From an uncultured Bacteroidia bacterium (GTDB lineage: Bacteria > Bacteroidota > Bacteroidia > Bacteroidales > Prolixibacteraceae), in contig CAIVGL010000078.1 of assembly GCA_903905505.1 (NCBI GenBank), positions 1 through 64,000 on the forward strand: 64,000 bases of DNA. The letters run 5' to 3'. Positions within the stretch are counted from its first letter, which is position 1. Every line of letters starts with the position of its first letter. Both the position numbers and the translations under genes were made by a program. Of this stretch, positions 42,672 through 53,034 are shown in pieces. The notes beneath the pieces are model-generated. The model saw only the letters and a list, made by a program, of their open reading frames with translations. It was not told the origin of the DNA and did not search any database.

Positions 42672-43361
42672 CTAAAGTGATTTTAATTGATGTATGGCCA
42701 ACGTTGGATCAGAAGCACCAAAAATTGAGTTTCCAGCAACCAACACATCGGCACCGGCCTCAAAAAGCAGTTTGCCATTCTCCAGATTTACCCCTCCATC
42801 AATCTCGATTAAGGCCGAACTATTTTTCTCCTCAATTAAGCGACGTAAGGCAGCCACTTTGCGCAAGGTATTTTGAATAAATTTCTGTCCACCAAAGCCG
42901 GGATTTACAGACATCAACAAAACCACATCAACCTCATTGATAATATTTTCCAACACCGAAATAGGGGTATGCGGATTTAAACAAATACCAGCTTTCATCC
43001 CCTCGTCGTGTATGGCACTAACGGTGCGATGCAGATGCTTGCAAACTTCATAATGAACAGTTAGAATATCGGCACCAGAATCCTTGAAAGGCTTGATATA
43101 TGGATCAGGATTGACAATCATTAGGTGAACATCTAGAGGCTTAGTAGACAATTTCTTAACTGCCTGAATAACTGGTATTCCAAAAGAAATGTTTGGAACA
43201 AAAACGCCATCCATCACATCGAAATGAATCCAATCGGCTTCACTCTGATTAATCATAAGGATATCGCGACCCAGGTTATTAAAGTCGGCAGATAAGATTG
43301 AAGGTGCTATTAAACGGTTCACAGCGTAAGTTTTAAGATTCAAATCGTATTTTCTATTCAA
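42672..43361 (-). CDS. rpe: Ribulose-phosphate 3-epimerase
   Basis: LIAPSILSADFNNLG, HFDVMDGVFVPNISFG, MSVNPGFGGQKF, IEIDGGVN. Confidence 0.96.
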   Translation of the reverse strand: MNRKYDLNLKTYAVNRLIAPSILSADFNNLGRDILMINQSEADWIHFDVMDGVFVPNISFGIPVIQAVKKLSTKPLDVHLMIVNPDPYIKPFKDSGADILTVHYEVCKHLHRTVSAIHDEGMKAGICLNPHTPISVLENIINEVDVVLLMSVNPGFGGQKFIQNTLRKVAALRRLIEEKNSSALIEIDGGVNLENGKLLFEAGADVLVAGNSIFGASDPTLAIHQLKSL

Positions 43362-43384
43362 AAGTAATTATAAACATCAAATAA

Positions 43385-44923
43385 TCAATCTTTGGGAGGA
43401 GGTGAAAACTTAGGATTTGTCCCCTTATACCGTGGATAGGATTCCCAGAGATCAGGATCTGGACCTAATATTCGAGTATCGCCACTCTTTCGAAGCTGAT
43501 TCATAAGTCTATCGGAGAGTTGTTTTTTAACTTCCGAATAGTTCGGATCTAAGGCTAGGTTGATCAAGCAATCTTTATCGGTTACAATCTGATACAGCTC
43601 TTCCGCAGGTCTTTTCGCTGTTGCGGCAAGGAAAAACGGAGCAATCGCTGGGTCTTGCGTATTACTTTGGCCATAAAACCGATGTGTAGGACCTGGATCG
43701 ATATCGAGATATGCCTGATGCATTCCGCTCAAGGTGCCATCTTCCAAATAAACCTGAGGATCTCCTGCAGGCCAAAGATCTGAATGGAAATTTCGAATGT
43801 ATAAATATTCAGCGGTCCGAATAACTCGCTGTGGATACCCTTGATTGTTATACCTCGCGTTGGTATGTCTTTCACGACCAGCAAAAATTGCCTCTTTTTT
43901 GTTCATTTTAAATTTTGGCGAAACCAATTGCTTCAGCATACTTGATCCAGACATTGGAAATTTGCCATCGAATTTCAATTGAACACTCTCCAAAATGGTA
44001 GGGGCCAGATCAACCGTACTGATTAGATCGTTGGAAATTTGACCAGCGGCAACTTTATTCGCCCAGCAAATAGCCAAAGGGACGTGCAATCCCGCCTCAT
44101 AACAATTGGCTTTAGCACGTGGGAACGACATTCCATTATCCGCCGTTACAATAATGAGTGTATTCTCCAGTTCCCCATTGCGCTCGAGGGTACTTAACAT
44201 CTTCCCAAGTTGCTTATCATACCACTCAATCTCAACTGCATAATCAAGCAGGTCACCTCTTACGATAGGATGATCAGGCAAAAAATCTGGCACAACAGCA
44301 CTAGACTTCTCTTTGCCGTCTTTTTCACCAGAATCTTGTTGATAAGGCCGGTGAGGTTCAATGGCACCAAACCAAAAGAAAAATGGTTGCTCAGGTTTTC
44401 GCTGCTCCAAAAACTGATCGAAATTACCACTGTAATCAATTTTTGAAATACCGGAATATGGAGTTGCTAATTTCTTTTTATTGTATTCGGGACCAACAGG
44501 ATTTTGATTCCATCCAGAGACTTTCCAATCTCCTGGAGCCCATGGCTTACCAGTAAAACCTACTGCATAACCATGCTCGGCCAACACTTGTGTGAAGACT
44601 TTATATTTGGTTGGGAAAGTACTCCCATGTGTTCCCGCCTCTTCATTTTGCCAAGGATAGCGACCAGTTAAAATACTTGCTCGCGAGGGACTGCAGCCAG
44701 GTGAAGTTACGAAGGCATTGGTAAAAAGAATCCCTTGACTAGCAATCCGGTCAAAGTTTGGAGTCTTGATCCATTTGCAGCCGTATGCAGAGGCATGAGG
44801 ATACGACTGATCATCGCTAATCACAAATAGAATATTAGGTTTCGATGCCGAATGAGAAACCGATTTCGCTTGGATTCCAAAGGCCGCACTAACTAAGGCT
44901 ATTGAGAGTAATTTTTTAAGCAT
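43385..44923 (-). CDS. Sulfatase (S1 family)
   Basis: Signal peptide MLKKLLSIALVSAAFGIQAK; NILFVISDDQSYPHA; CSPSRASILTGR (C-x-P-S-R formylglycine motif). Confidence 0.93.
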   Translation of the reverse strand: MLKKLLSIALVSAAFGIQAKSVSHSASKPNILFVISDDQSYPHASAYGCKWIKTPNFDRIASQGILFTNAFVTSPGCSPSRASILTGRYPWQNEEAGTHGSTFPTKYKVFTQVLAEHGYAVGFTGKPWAPGDWKVSGWNQNPVGPEYNKKKLATPYSGISKIDYSGNFDQFLEQRKPEQPFFFWFGAIEPHRPYQQDSGEKDGKEKSSAVVPDFLPDHPIVRGDLLDYAVEIEWYDKQLGKMLSTLERNGELENTLIIVTADNGMSFPRAKANCYEAGLHVPLAICWANKVAAGQISNDLISTVDLAPTILESVQLKFDGKFPMSGSSMLKQLVSPKFKMNKKEAIFAGRERHTNARYNNQGYPQRVIRTAEYLYIRNFHSDLWPAGDPQVYLEDGTLSGMHQAYLDIDPGPTHRFYGQSNTQDPAIAPFFLAATAKRPAEELYQIVTDKDCLINLALDPNYSEVKKQLSDRLMNQLRKSGDTRILGPDPDLWESYPRYKGTNPKFSPPPKD

Positions 44924-45108
44924 AACTAAAAAATGTATGACTTCATTTAAGTGGTAAAAATAGCAATGTTTAAGCCCCTTTCTTAATCCCAACCAGAGCG
45001 CTTGATGCTTTTTTATAACAACCTATATTTCAATCTTTTAAGATTGCTATTTCTATTTAGACGCAATAAACATAGAAAATTTGATTAAAAATTGATAATT
45101 TTACAACT

Positions 45109-46251
45109 TTGACAAAAACAGATATAGAGATGGCCTGCAATGGATGCAATACAACAACTGATCTAGATCGACCAGCAATGCTGGGAACGTTCGACTGGAT
45201 GAGTGATATACCCGATACAGCAAATGAGACAGATATTGTTGAGATTCGCTTTAAAGGGACCCGCAAAGAGTTTTTCAAAAACGAGACTGGAATCCCCCTT
45301 AAACGTGATGAATTAGTGGTTGTTTCGTGCAATCCTGGTCATGACATTGGAGCGGTATCGCTAACTGGTCGTTTGGCTGAGATGCAATTTAAGCGCAAAG
45401 TTAAGAAGCAAGATCGTTACGAGTGGAATAAGATCTACCGCAAAGCTACTCCGGCCGATGTGGTCAAATGGGAAGAGGCTAAATCGCGTGAGAATAAAGT
45501 GATGATTCGGGCTCGCGTAATTGCCAATCAGCTCAATCTGAATATGAAGATTGGTGATGTTGAGTTTCGTGGCGACAATACCAAAGCGATCTTTTACTAC
45601 ATTGCTGATGGCCGTGTGGATTTCAGGGAGCTTATCAAGCAATATTCTCGTGAGTTTATGATCAAGATCGAGATGATGCAGATTGGTGTTCGTCAAGAAG
45701 CTGGTCGGATAGGTGGCATTGGCTCATGTGGCCGTTCACTATGCTGCTCGACTTGGAGAACCGACTTTACCAGTATCACCTCAGAAGCAGCTATCAAGCA
45801 GGGCTTATCGCCAAATGCTGAAAAAATGACTGGTCGTTGTGGAAAGCTAAAATGTTGCTTAACCTATGAACTAGATCAATACCTCGAAGCACAAAAAGAT
45901 TTCCCAAATGAGCTGTTATCTATCGAGACAGACAAAGGGTTAGCACGTCATTTAAAAACAGATATTCTACAAAAGAAAATCTGGTATAAATATGAGCATA
46001 ACGTAGGTCCTACTTTTGAACTTGATCTGGCCGATGTGATTAAATTTCTCAATATGAATAAACATGGGGAGAAACCAAACATCGAAGGGTTTGCAGAAAA
46101 AGAGGAACCAAAGCAAAATATGATGAACGTTGGTATTTTAGATCAGAAGTTCTTTACCAAGCCTGCACAAAGTCCAGGCAAACAGCACAAGCAGAATCCG
46201 AACCGATTTATGGGCAAACCAAAACTTGTGAAAAAGGATCCGATAGTTTAA
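45109..46251 (+). CDS. PSP1-domain (RicT/YaaT-like) protein
   Basis: IEMMQIGVRQEAGRIGGIGSCGRSLCCSTW...GRCGKLKCCLTYE. Confidence 0.85.
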   Translation: MTKTDIEMACNGCNTTTDLDRPAMLGTFDWMSDIPDTANETDIVEIRFKGTRKEFFKNETGIPLKRDELVVVSCNPGHDIGAVSLTGRLAEMQFKRKVKKQDRYEWNKIYRKATPADVVKWEEAKSRENKVMIRARVIANQLNLNMKIGDVEFRGDNTKAIFYYIADGRVDFRELIKQYSREFMIKIEMMQIGVRQEAGRIGGIGSCGRSLCCSTWRTDFTSITSEAAIKQGLSPNAEKMTGRCGKLKCCLTYELDQYLEAQKDFPNELLSIETDKGLARHLKTDILQKKIWYKYEHNVGPTFELDLADVIKFLNMNKHGEKPNIEGFAEKEEPKQNMMNVGILDQKFFTKPAQSPGKQHKQNPNRFMGKPKLVKKDPIV

Positions 46252-46293
46252 CTCGAACCATTGACGTATTCAACAGTAATTCAACACAATAGC

Positions 46294-47355
46294 ATGCAAC
46301 TTTACAATTCAATTGATCGGAAAGTTTTAAAAGAAAACCTGATGGCAGAATCTTTTATCAGGAGAACAATTTCGTTGTACCGTTATTTTATTCTAGAAAA
46401 TCCTCAAGAGTTTAGAGATCAACTTTATAAAGAATGGTCTGCACTAAACTGTTTTGGTCGTATTTACATTGCTCGCGAAGGGATTAACGCACAAATGAGT
46501 GTGCCAGAGGAGCAGTTCGAAGCATTTCTAGAAGGGATGAAAAATCACCCCATATTTGAAAATATCCCACTAAAATATGCCGTTGAAGACAATGGCAAGT
46601 CGTTCTATAAACTTTCGATGAAAGTAAAAGAGAAGCTTGTTGCAGATGGTCTTGACGACGATTCTTTCGATGTAACCAATGTCGGCAAGCATCTTGAGGC
46701 TAAAGAATTTCATGAATTAGTAGAATCCGGCGAACATATCGTTGTCGACGTGCGTAACCACTACGAATCAGAGATCGGTCATTTTAAAGGGGCCATTTGC
46801 CCAGAAGCCGATACTTTCAGAGAAGAGCTAGTGCTACTTACCGATCTACTAAAAGATAAAAAAGACTCAAAACTGCTTCTTTACTGCACTGGTGGTATTC
46901 GATGCGAAAAAGCAAGTGCATATTTGAAGCATCACGGTTTTAACGATGTGAATCAGTTGCATGGAGGGATCATCGATTATGCACAAAATATCAAACGGTT
47001 AAATATCCCTTCAAACTTCATTGGAAAGAACTTTGTTTTCGACGAACGGATGGGGGAATCAATTGACGGTCAGGTAATTTCAAGCTGTCATCAATGTGGC
47101 ACTGCCTGCGATGTGCATCTAAACTGCGCCAATGAGTTATGCCATTTACTATTTATTCAATGTGAATCTTGTGCTGCTAAATTTGAAAATTGTTGCTGCA
47201 CCGAGTGCAAGCAGATCAAGAATAGCTCTGATGAAGAGAAGCAAATCATCAGGGAATCGATGACGCCTAAATTTGGCAACAGAAGTATGTATCGCAAAAG
47301 TTTTAGACTTGTAAAAAACAGTAATTTTGCACCATCGGATTCCGAGCAAGGATAA
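46294..47355 (+). CDS. trhO: tRNA uridine(34) hydroxylase / rhodanese-like protein
   Basis: GRIYIAREGINAQMSVPEE; LLYCTGGIRCEKASAYLKHHGF; C-terminal Cys-rich segment. Start trimmed to MQLYNS. Confidence 0.88.
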   Translation: MQLYNSIDRKVLKENLMAESFIRRTISLYRYFILENPQEFRDQLYKEWSALNCFGRIYIAREGINAQMSVPEEQFEAFLEGMKNHPIFENIPLKYAVEDNGKSFYKLSMKVKEKLVADGLDDDSFDVTNVGKHLEAKEFHELVESGEHIVVDVRNHYESEIGHFKGAICPEADTFREELVLLTDLLKDKKDSKLLLYCTGGIRCEKASAYLKHHGFNDVNQLHGGIIDYAQNIKRLNIPSNFIGKNFVFDERMGESIDGQVISSCHQCGTACDVHLNCANELCHLLFIQCESCAAKFENCCCTECKQIKNSSDEEKQIIRESMTPKFGNRSMYRKSFRLVKNSNFAPSDSEQG

Positions 47356-47372
47356 AAATCTACTTTTTTAGC

Positions 47373-48383
47373 ATGTCGAATTTCTGGAAAGACCTCTCCA
47401 AGCCAATCTTTACTTTAGCTCCAATGGAAGATGTAACCGACACATCGTTCAGGGAGATTGTGGAGCGACTCTCCGACCCCAAGATATTGCAGATCTTGTT
47501 TACTGAGTTTACCTCGGTCGATGGGATGAACCATCCTAAAGGAAGACCTCGTGTATCGGAACGATTAGAGGTAAGTTCGACCGAAAGAGAGGTCTTAAAT
47601 CAAAAGAATTTCAAACTTGTGGCTCAGATCTGGGGAAACAAACCTGAGCTATTCCATTCCGTTGCTAAGATTATCACGGAGGAGTATAACTTCGATGGGA
47701 TCGACATTAACATGGGATGTCCGGTGAAAAATGTGGTTAAGAATGGCTGTTGTTCAGCACTTATTGATCAACCAGAGTTAGCCAAGGAGATCATTCTAGC
47801 CACCCAGGAAGCCACTCACCTACCCGTATCTGTAAAAACCAGAACTGGTATTCGTTCACATACTACTGAGGCTTGGATCGAACAAGTTGCTCAAACGAAG
47901 CCAGCCGCTATAATCCTGCATGGACGAACACAACGGCAGCTCTCCAATGGTTTAGCTGACTGGGAAGAGATCGCGAAAGGGGCACGTGTGCGTGATGCTG
48001 TAAGTCCGGACACCCGATTCTTAGGCAATGGAGATGTCCTTTCGATGGCTCATGGAGAAGAATTAACAACCCAATATGGTCTGGATGGCGTTATGGTTGG
48101 CCGGGGAATCTTTCATGATCCTTGGCTCTTTAATCCAACTGTTATAACCCCTTCTATTAATGACAAGCTGACACAGCTAATCTTGCACACCCAGTTATTC
48201 GAAAAGTATTGGGCAGGTAAAAAGAATTTCAATATTCTGAAACGTTTTTACAAAATCTACACCAACGACTTTCCCAATGCGGCGAAGTTGCGTGCCGAAC
48301 TAATGGAAACCTCCTCGTTTGAACAAGTATACCAGTTAGCCGAAGCGGCAAAACTTAGTTATGCCGAAAATCCGGTAGGCTAA
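47373..48383 (+). CDS. tRNA-dihydrouridine synthase
   Basis: FTLAPMEDVTDTSFREIV; GIDINMGCPVKNVVKNGCCSALI; GNGDV; DGVMVGRGIF. Confidence 0.95.
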   Translation: MSNFWKDLSKPIFTLAPMEDVTDTSFREIVERLSDPKILQILFTEFTSVDGMNHPKGRPRVSERLEVSSTEREVLNQKNFKLVAQIWGNKPELFHSVAKIITEEYNFDGIDINMGCPVKNVVKNGCCSALIDQPELAKEIILATQEATHLPVSVKTRTGIRSHTTEAWIEQVAQTKPAAIILHGRTQRQLSNGLADWEEIAKGARVRDAVSPDTRFLGNGDVLSMAHGEELTTQYGLDGVMVGRGIFHDPWLFNPTVITPSINDKLTQLILHTQLFEKYWAGKKNFNILKRFYKIYTNDFPNAAKLRAELMETSSFEQVYQLAEAAKLSYAENPVG

Positions 48384-48390
48384 TCTACCC

Positions 48391-50403
48391 TTATGGTTTA
48401 ACCTCAAGGATTGAATAGATTGACAATTCAGGGACAGTAACAGCTGATACCCCATCCTTAAAATCAACATCCAACGATCGACCTTCAGGCTGAAGCACAA
48501 TGGCGCTTGGTTTGACCCCAGTAGAAATACTTACTTTTAAATTCGTCAAAGGTGGAATCTCATCGAACCCAATAGCTTTAGGATTGGTATGATCGCCAGC
48601 GATATTGAGTAAGCTCACCATGGTGTGATTATTTTTTTGATTTACCGCCACATGAACCAAGTGTGATCCCTGAACTTTAACCAATGGTTGCGGAAATAAC
48701 TCACTTAATCGATTTTGCATAAAATCTCTCAATACATGTGACTTATGCTCCAGGTAGGTGCTTCCGGCGTTAAAATAGATTCCAGCAACCTTCCCTTTAC
48801 CAAAGCTAGTGCTCGACGAGGAGATCACTTCACCTTTACTTCTTAAATCACTACTAGTATAAAACGTTGAAGTAAGATTTGTTGAAGAGAGTAATTTCAC
48901 TGAAGATCCAACAGGTCCGACACCGCCAGATCGATTATCAGAGGCAATAAATAATGGGGCCTCCTCGATGGATTGGAACTCTTGAATACCTAACTCTTGC
49001 TTAAATACCTTAGCTGTGGAGGTCCCAATGACAAGCAACTTACCGCCTCCTTTTACATAGGCGTCTAATTCGGCTTTAAACGATGGTTCCATCTCATTGC
49101 ATTCTGGGATAACAATAAGAGGATATTGTTGCATTTTACCTCTTATATGGTGTTCCATAAGCACTTCAACCGGATACTGACTATCTAAAATCATATTTAA
49201 AGTGCCCTGTAACATAGCCGTTGAGCCCCAGAAAGGGCGCGAAGTACTTTTCTGATAGGATGTTGTGGGATATAACAAAGCGATCTGTGGTATGGCCTTA
49301 GCTTTATGGACATAGGCCTGACGAGCTCGACAAAATGCACCAATCTCTGAAAGAGTTGTAGCCAAATAGGTTCTCAGCGAAAGATCTCTATTTTGTTGGA
49401 AATAAAATTGCACACCACCACCCATGGCCATAATCTGAGACGCTTCCTGCTCCAACTGAACCGACGATTTAACGCTCAAAGGCATCTTCGCTCCATTCCA
49501 GGAGAAGCCCCAAGCCATTAAATCCCAAGGCTTACCTTGTGGCGCAAGACAACGCGCCTCAAAAGCGGAACGATAGACCCCATTTTGCGATGTTACATCA
49601 CCCGACAAATAATCGACATTCGTATTTACTGGCTCAGGCATCATCGACGAATACGACCAGTTACTGGTAATCTGAAATGCTGGATTATACTGATGAATGG
49701 CATTGATGTATTTAGCTAATCGCTCGCGAAATAGGCTTCGAGTATATTCCATCCATTCGGGATAGTACTTATCAGTTTGATTTCTTGGAATCTCAATGAT
49801 ACCAGTCTCCCGCGTAAAACGACTTATCGAGGCGGCGCAATAATCGGGCTCCACGGCCCAACAATCCCCATCAATCCAAGCCCCATCAACACCATAATCG
49901 CTAAGCTCTTTGAGCTCAGGGATCATCAATTTATCGAGATACGGACTAAACTCACAGGTCTTATCAACACTCACATCTCCATTACTTTTTAGAACTGCCC
50001 AGTCGGGATGCATCTTCACGGCTTTACTATCCCAAACACCTGAATAGTGCATAAATAGGGCCACATTATTTTTCGCTGTCACCTCACGGAAAAGCTTTAA
50101 AGGATCTTTCTCAAACCCTCCAACATGATAACCAACCTTGGTTGGATAACTAGTAATTCCAGGATGTCCTTTACAGTCTATTTGAATAAAGTCGGGGCGC
50201 ACTTTTGCAAGAAAAGTATCCACCATTTCGGGAGTTAGTGTTTTTCCTGCATCCATAATATCTTCACTAGCATGAAGGTCGAAATGGACACCAAAGAAAC
50301 AATCAACTCGTCGCAACTTAGTTTCCGGCTTAGGATTTTGAGCAAAAGCCATGACTTGAATAGAAAACAAAATAACACTTAAAATCAACTTAACTCTTTT
50401 CAT
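48391..50403 (-). CDS. Putative secreted glycoside hydrolase (TIM-barrel, GHL6/alpha-amylase-like, with beta-galactosidase-trimerisation-like domain)
   Basis: Signal peptide; YGVDGAWIDGDCWAVEPDYCAASISRFTRETGI; FWGSTAMLQGTLNMILDSQYPVEVLMEHHIRGKMQQYPLIVIPECNEME. Confidence 0.6.
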   Translation of the reverse strand: MKRVKLILSVILFSIQVMAFAQNPKPETKLRRVDCFFGVHFDLHASEDIMDAGKTLTPEMVDTFLAKVRPDFIQIDCKGHPGITSYPTKVGYHVGGFEKDPLKLFREVTAKNNVALFMHYSGVWDSKAVKMHPDWAVLKSNGDVSVDKTCEFSPYLDKLMIPELKELSDYGVDGAWIDGDCWAVEPDYCAASISRFTRETGIIEIPRNQTDKYYPEWMEYTRSLFRERLAKYINAIHQYNPAFQITSNWSYSSMMPEPVNTNVDYLSGDVTSQNGVYRSAFEARCLAPQGKPWDLMAWGFSWNGAKMPLSVKSSVQLEQEASQIMAMGGGVQFYFQQNRDLSLRTYLATTLSEIGAFCRARQAYVHKAKAIPQIALLYPTTSYQKSTSRPFWGSTAMLQGTLNMILDSQYPVEVLMEHHIRGKMQQYPLIVIPECNEMEPSFKAELDAYVKGGGKLLVIGTSTAKVFKQELGIQEFQSIEEAPLFIASDNRSGGVGPVGSSVKLLSSTNLTSTFYTSSDLRSKGEVISSSSTSFGKGKVAGIYFNAGSTYLEHKSHVLRDFMQNRLSELFPQPLVKVQGSHLVHVAVNQKNNHTMVSLLNIAGDHTNPKAIGFDEIPPLTNLKVSISTGVKPSAIVLQPEGRSLDVDFKDGVSAVTVPELSIYSILEVKP

Positions 50404-50451
50404 GATTAGCCTTATTTATTTGATTAACAGGATAAATTATACGGATTTAAT

Positions 50452-51816
50452 CTAGTGCAATAGCCAATCTTCACTGAAACTAGCATGGGCAATATTTTTG
50501 ACCTCTTTATTACCTTCAGCACCTTGAATCTGATTGGTATACGAAAGATGGATCATTCCATCACGACCTTGAATAATTGCTGGATAATGACCTCGAACTT
50601 TACTACCTACCAATCCATTGATGATAACTTTTTTGATTGGCCAGGTCTTTCCCTGGTCTTTTGAAAGGAGCACCGACATCCGATAACGGCCGTCTTCTAA
50701 ATCATTACAAACTAAAGCCCAGTTTCCGCTTTTTAAGACTACCACATCGGCAGCAGAGCCAGGATTTGGAACATCGGTATCTACGACTGAGCTCCACGTG
50801 TTTCCGCCATCTTTTGACACGCTTATCATTAACCGCTTAGGGGCAGGACCATTATCGCGCATCAATATTGAAAGAGATCCATCTTTGTTTAAAGCCAATG
50901 AAGGCTGAATTGCGCCTCCACCAAGGATTGGCTCACTAAATGTCCAATGTACTCCCTGATCCTCTGTAATAGCCATTAGGGATAGGTTTAGACCATCAGA
51001 ATAGAGCGGTAAGATCATTCGTTTGCCAATTTGAATGGGTTTATTACGTGTTTGCCAACCTAAGCGGCGCATCAACGGATAGCCTAATTGAGCTTTTGTT
51101 TTAGCCCCTTTTTCATCGGTAAGAGAACCATTACTGATCAGATTTTTCCCTTTAGCCACATCAAGGTAGAGATTCTTGACCTTGTTCCATTTTTCATCCG
51201 TGACCACATCTTCTCCAGAGGTCTTAACCTGCCCCGACTTTTTCAGATAATCATAATAGGCGTCAAATTTTTGATTTAGTTTAGCCACAAATGAGTCGTC
51301 TGGCGTAATGCCATCGGTCGATTTACCACCATCGGGTTTCATCTGAATAACATCTTGCCATTTCCAGTTAGGTGCGCCATCCTTCTGCATATAATTGGCA
51401 CTAACCTTATATTTTAATAGTGACGTACTCCATTGATAAGCGATAACGGAATACCAAAACAGCCAAAGTTGATTCTGATTATCCACATAAAGCACTGGAT
51501 TAATATCTGGAAAGTCAGGGGTGTCAGCCATTACAAAGGGCTCGCCCCACTTTTTGGTTTTGTGATTATAACGGGCTCCTTTAATGGCTACATCGTCAGC
51601 TGTTCGCTCGCCAGTTCCCTGAAACCAGGCAGCAAGCAGATCTTTATTTGGCAATTCCACGATTGTGGATCCATGGCAATGTTGACTTTGATACGGAAAC
51701 ATCGACTCTACAAGGAGTGAATCTGACTTATGTTTATTTACACCTCGCATGGCAAAGCTAGGCGACGTCAAACAAAGAGCAACAATACAGATCAATATGA
51801 CTTTAAAATTCTTCAT
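50452..51816 (-). CDS. BNR-repeat exo-sialidase-like protein
   Basis: HGSTIVELPNKDLLAAWFQGTGERTADDVAI; Asp-box-like SKDGGNTWSS and SKDQGKTWPI. Confidence 0.75.
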   Translation of the reverse strand: MKNFKVILICIVALCLTSPSFAMRGVNKHKSDSLLVESMFPYQSQHCHGSTIVELPNKDLLAAWFQGTGERTADDVAIKGARYNHKTKKWGEPFVMADTPDFPDINPVLYVDNQNQLWLFWYSVIAYQWSTSLLKYKVSANYMQKDGAPNWKWQDVIQMKPDGGKSTDGITPDDSFVAKLNQKFDAYYDYLKKSGQVKTSGEDVVTDEKWNKVKNLYLDVAKGKNLISNGSLTDEKGAKTKAQLGYPLMRRLGWQTRNKPIQIGKRMILPLYSDGLNLSLMAITEDQGVHWTFSEPILGGGAIQPSLALNKDGSLSILMRDNGPAPKRLMISVSKDGGNTWSSVVDTDVPNPGSAADVVVLKSGNWALVCNDLEDGRYRMSVLLSKDQGKTWPIKKVIINGLVGSKVRGHYPAIIQGRDGMIHLSYTNQIQGAEGNKEVKNIAHASFSEDWLLH

Positions 51817-51837
51817 TGAGTTATGTGTTTCGTGTAA

Positions 51838-53007
51838 TTATTTCAAGTTAACCGATTTAAATACGATTAACGAATAATCGGCTTTTTCATAAAGAACACC
51901 AATCTTTCGTTTATCTAATTTAACCAGATCGGCATATGCTGTATAATCGGCATCATTGGGAACTGGATTTTTATCAATTAGATAGCTCTCGGGCCAAGTA
52001 GCACCTTCATCGGCACTCAGACGCAAAGTAAGGTTGTTACGATCCTTTCGATCAGCATTATTGACAAAGGCTAAAGTTGCTTTACCTTTAACAAACCCAA
52101 CGGTTAAAATTGCACCCTGGCAGATTGGATCTGGAAGATTTGAATCAAAATAGGCCTTATCCCACTTCTCTCCCCCATCATGACTCAACGCAATTATTCG
52201 ATTTTGAACATCACCTTTTTGATTTCTACAATTCAAAAGCAATGAGCCATTTGAAAGTTCAGCGGCTGTGCTCTCATTGCTTCCTGCCAAGGGGACAGAT
52301 TGAGCCAATTTAAATGTTGCTCCGTGATCATCGGTATAAAACCCGTGAGAAAAATAATCCGTATTCGAGCTACTAATGTCACCTTGCGAGTGATTAGCCG
52401 CGACATAAATTCTTGCTTTGTAACGTGATCGCTCAAATTGCATGGCGTGACCAGGCGTATTGGCATAAGAGCGCCAATCTTCCTGGCAATTATAGGCAGG
52501 ATTAAATTTAGGTTGTTTAGGGTGATGCACCTGCAGCGTAATATTTGTAGGTTCCGACCAGGTAACACCTTCGTCAATAGAAGTTTTGTACCAAACTTCG
52601 CGACATCCATTTCCTTTACGCACTTCATTCTCGCTATTATTTCCAGTATTGTAGAACAGAAAGATTCTCCCTTTTGGAAAACGAGGATCGGTAAGATCGA
52701 CAACAGGAGCAGGATTACCGGCTTGCAAGTTTTTACAATCTACCACAACATTCATTGAGCTCCAGGTGGCACCTTGATCCAAACTTCGTTTAACCACGAG
52801 GTCGATATTTCCAAAATCATCGGCACTGTTTACTCTTCCTTCTGCAAAAGCCACCAAGGTTTCAGCTGGAGTTTTAACGATAGCCGGAATCCTAAAGCTC
52901 TTATAGCCTTGAGATCCAGAGGTGAAAACAGGAATAGATAGGCTTTGTGCAACCGCCTGAAAACAGAGCACAAAAGCCACAAAAAATACAATAACACGCT
53001 GACGCAT
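51838..53007 (-). CDS. Sialidase (GH33-like)
   Basis: YKSFRIPAIVKTPAETLVAFAEGR (FRIP box); Asp boxes SLDQGATW, SIDEGVTW, TDDHGATF, SHDGGEKW, SADEGATW. Confidence 0.9.
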   Translation of the reverse strand: MRQRVIVFFVAFVLCFQAVAQSLSIPVFTSGSQGYKSFRIPAIVKTPAETLVAFAEGRVNSADDFGNIDLVVKRSLDQGATWSSMNVVVDCKNLQAGNPAPVVDLTDPRFPKGRIFLFYNTGNNSENEVRKGNGCREVWYKTSIDEGVTWSEPTNITLQVHHPKQPKFNPAYNCQEDWRSYANTPGHAMQFERSRYKARIYVAANHSQGDISSSNTDYFSHGFYTDDHGATFKLAQSVPLAGSNESTAAELSNGSLLLNCRNQKGDVQNRIIALSHDGGEKWDKAYFDSNLPDPICQGAILTVGFVKGKATLAFVNNADRKDRNNLTLRLSADEGATWPESYLIDKNPVPNDADYTAYADLVKLDKRKIGVLYEKADYSLIVFKSVNLK

Positions 53008-53034
53008 AATAAACTATTTAATTAGAAACTGTTC

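Noticed and set aside
52233-52758. Overlapping ORFs 52233..52703 (-) and 52438..52758 (+) inside the sialidase gene
   Set aside because: Alternative frames of the GH33 gene; its FRIP and Asp boxes fix the true frame.
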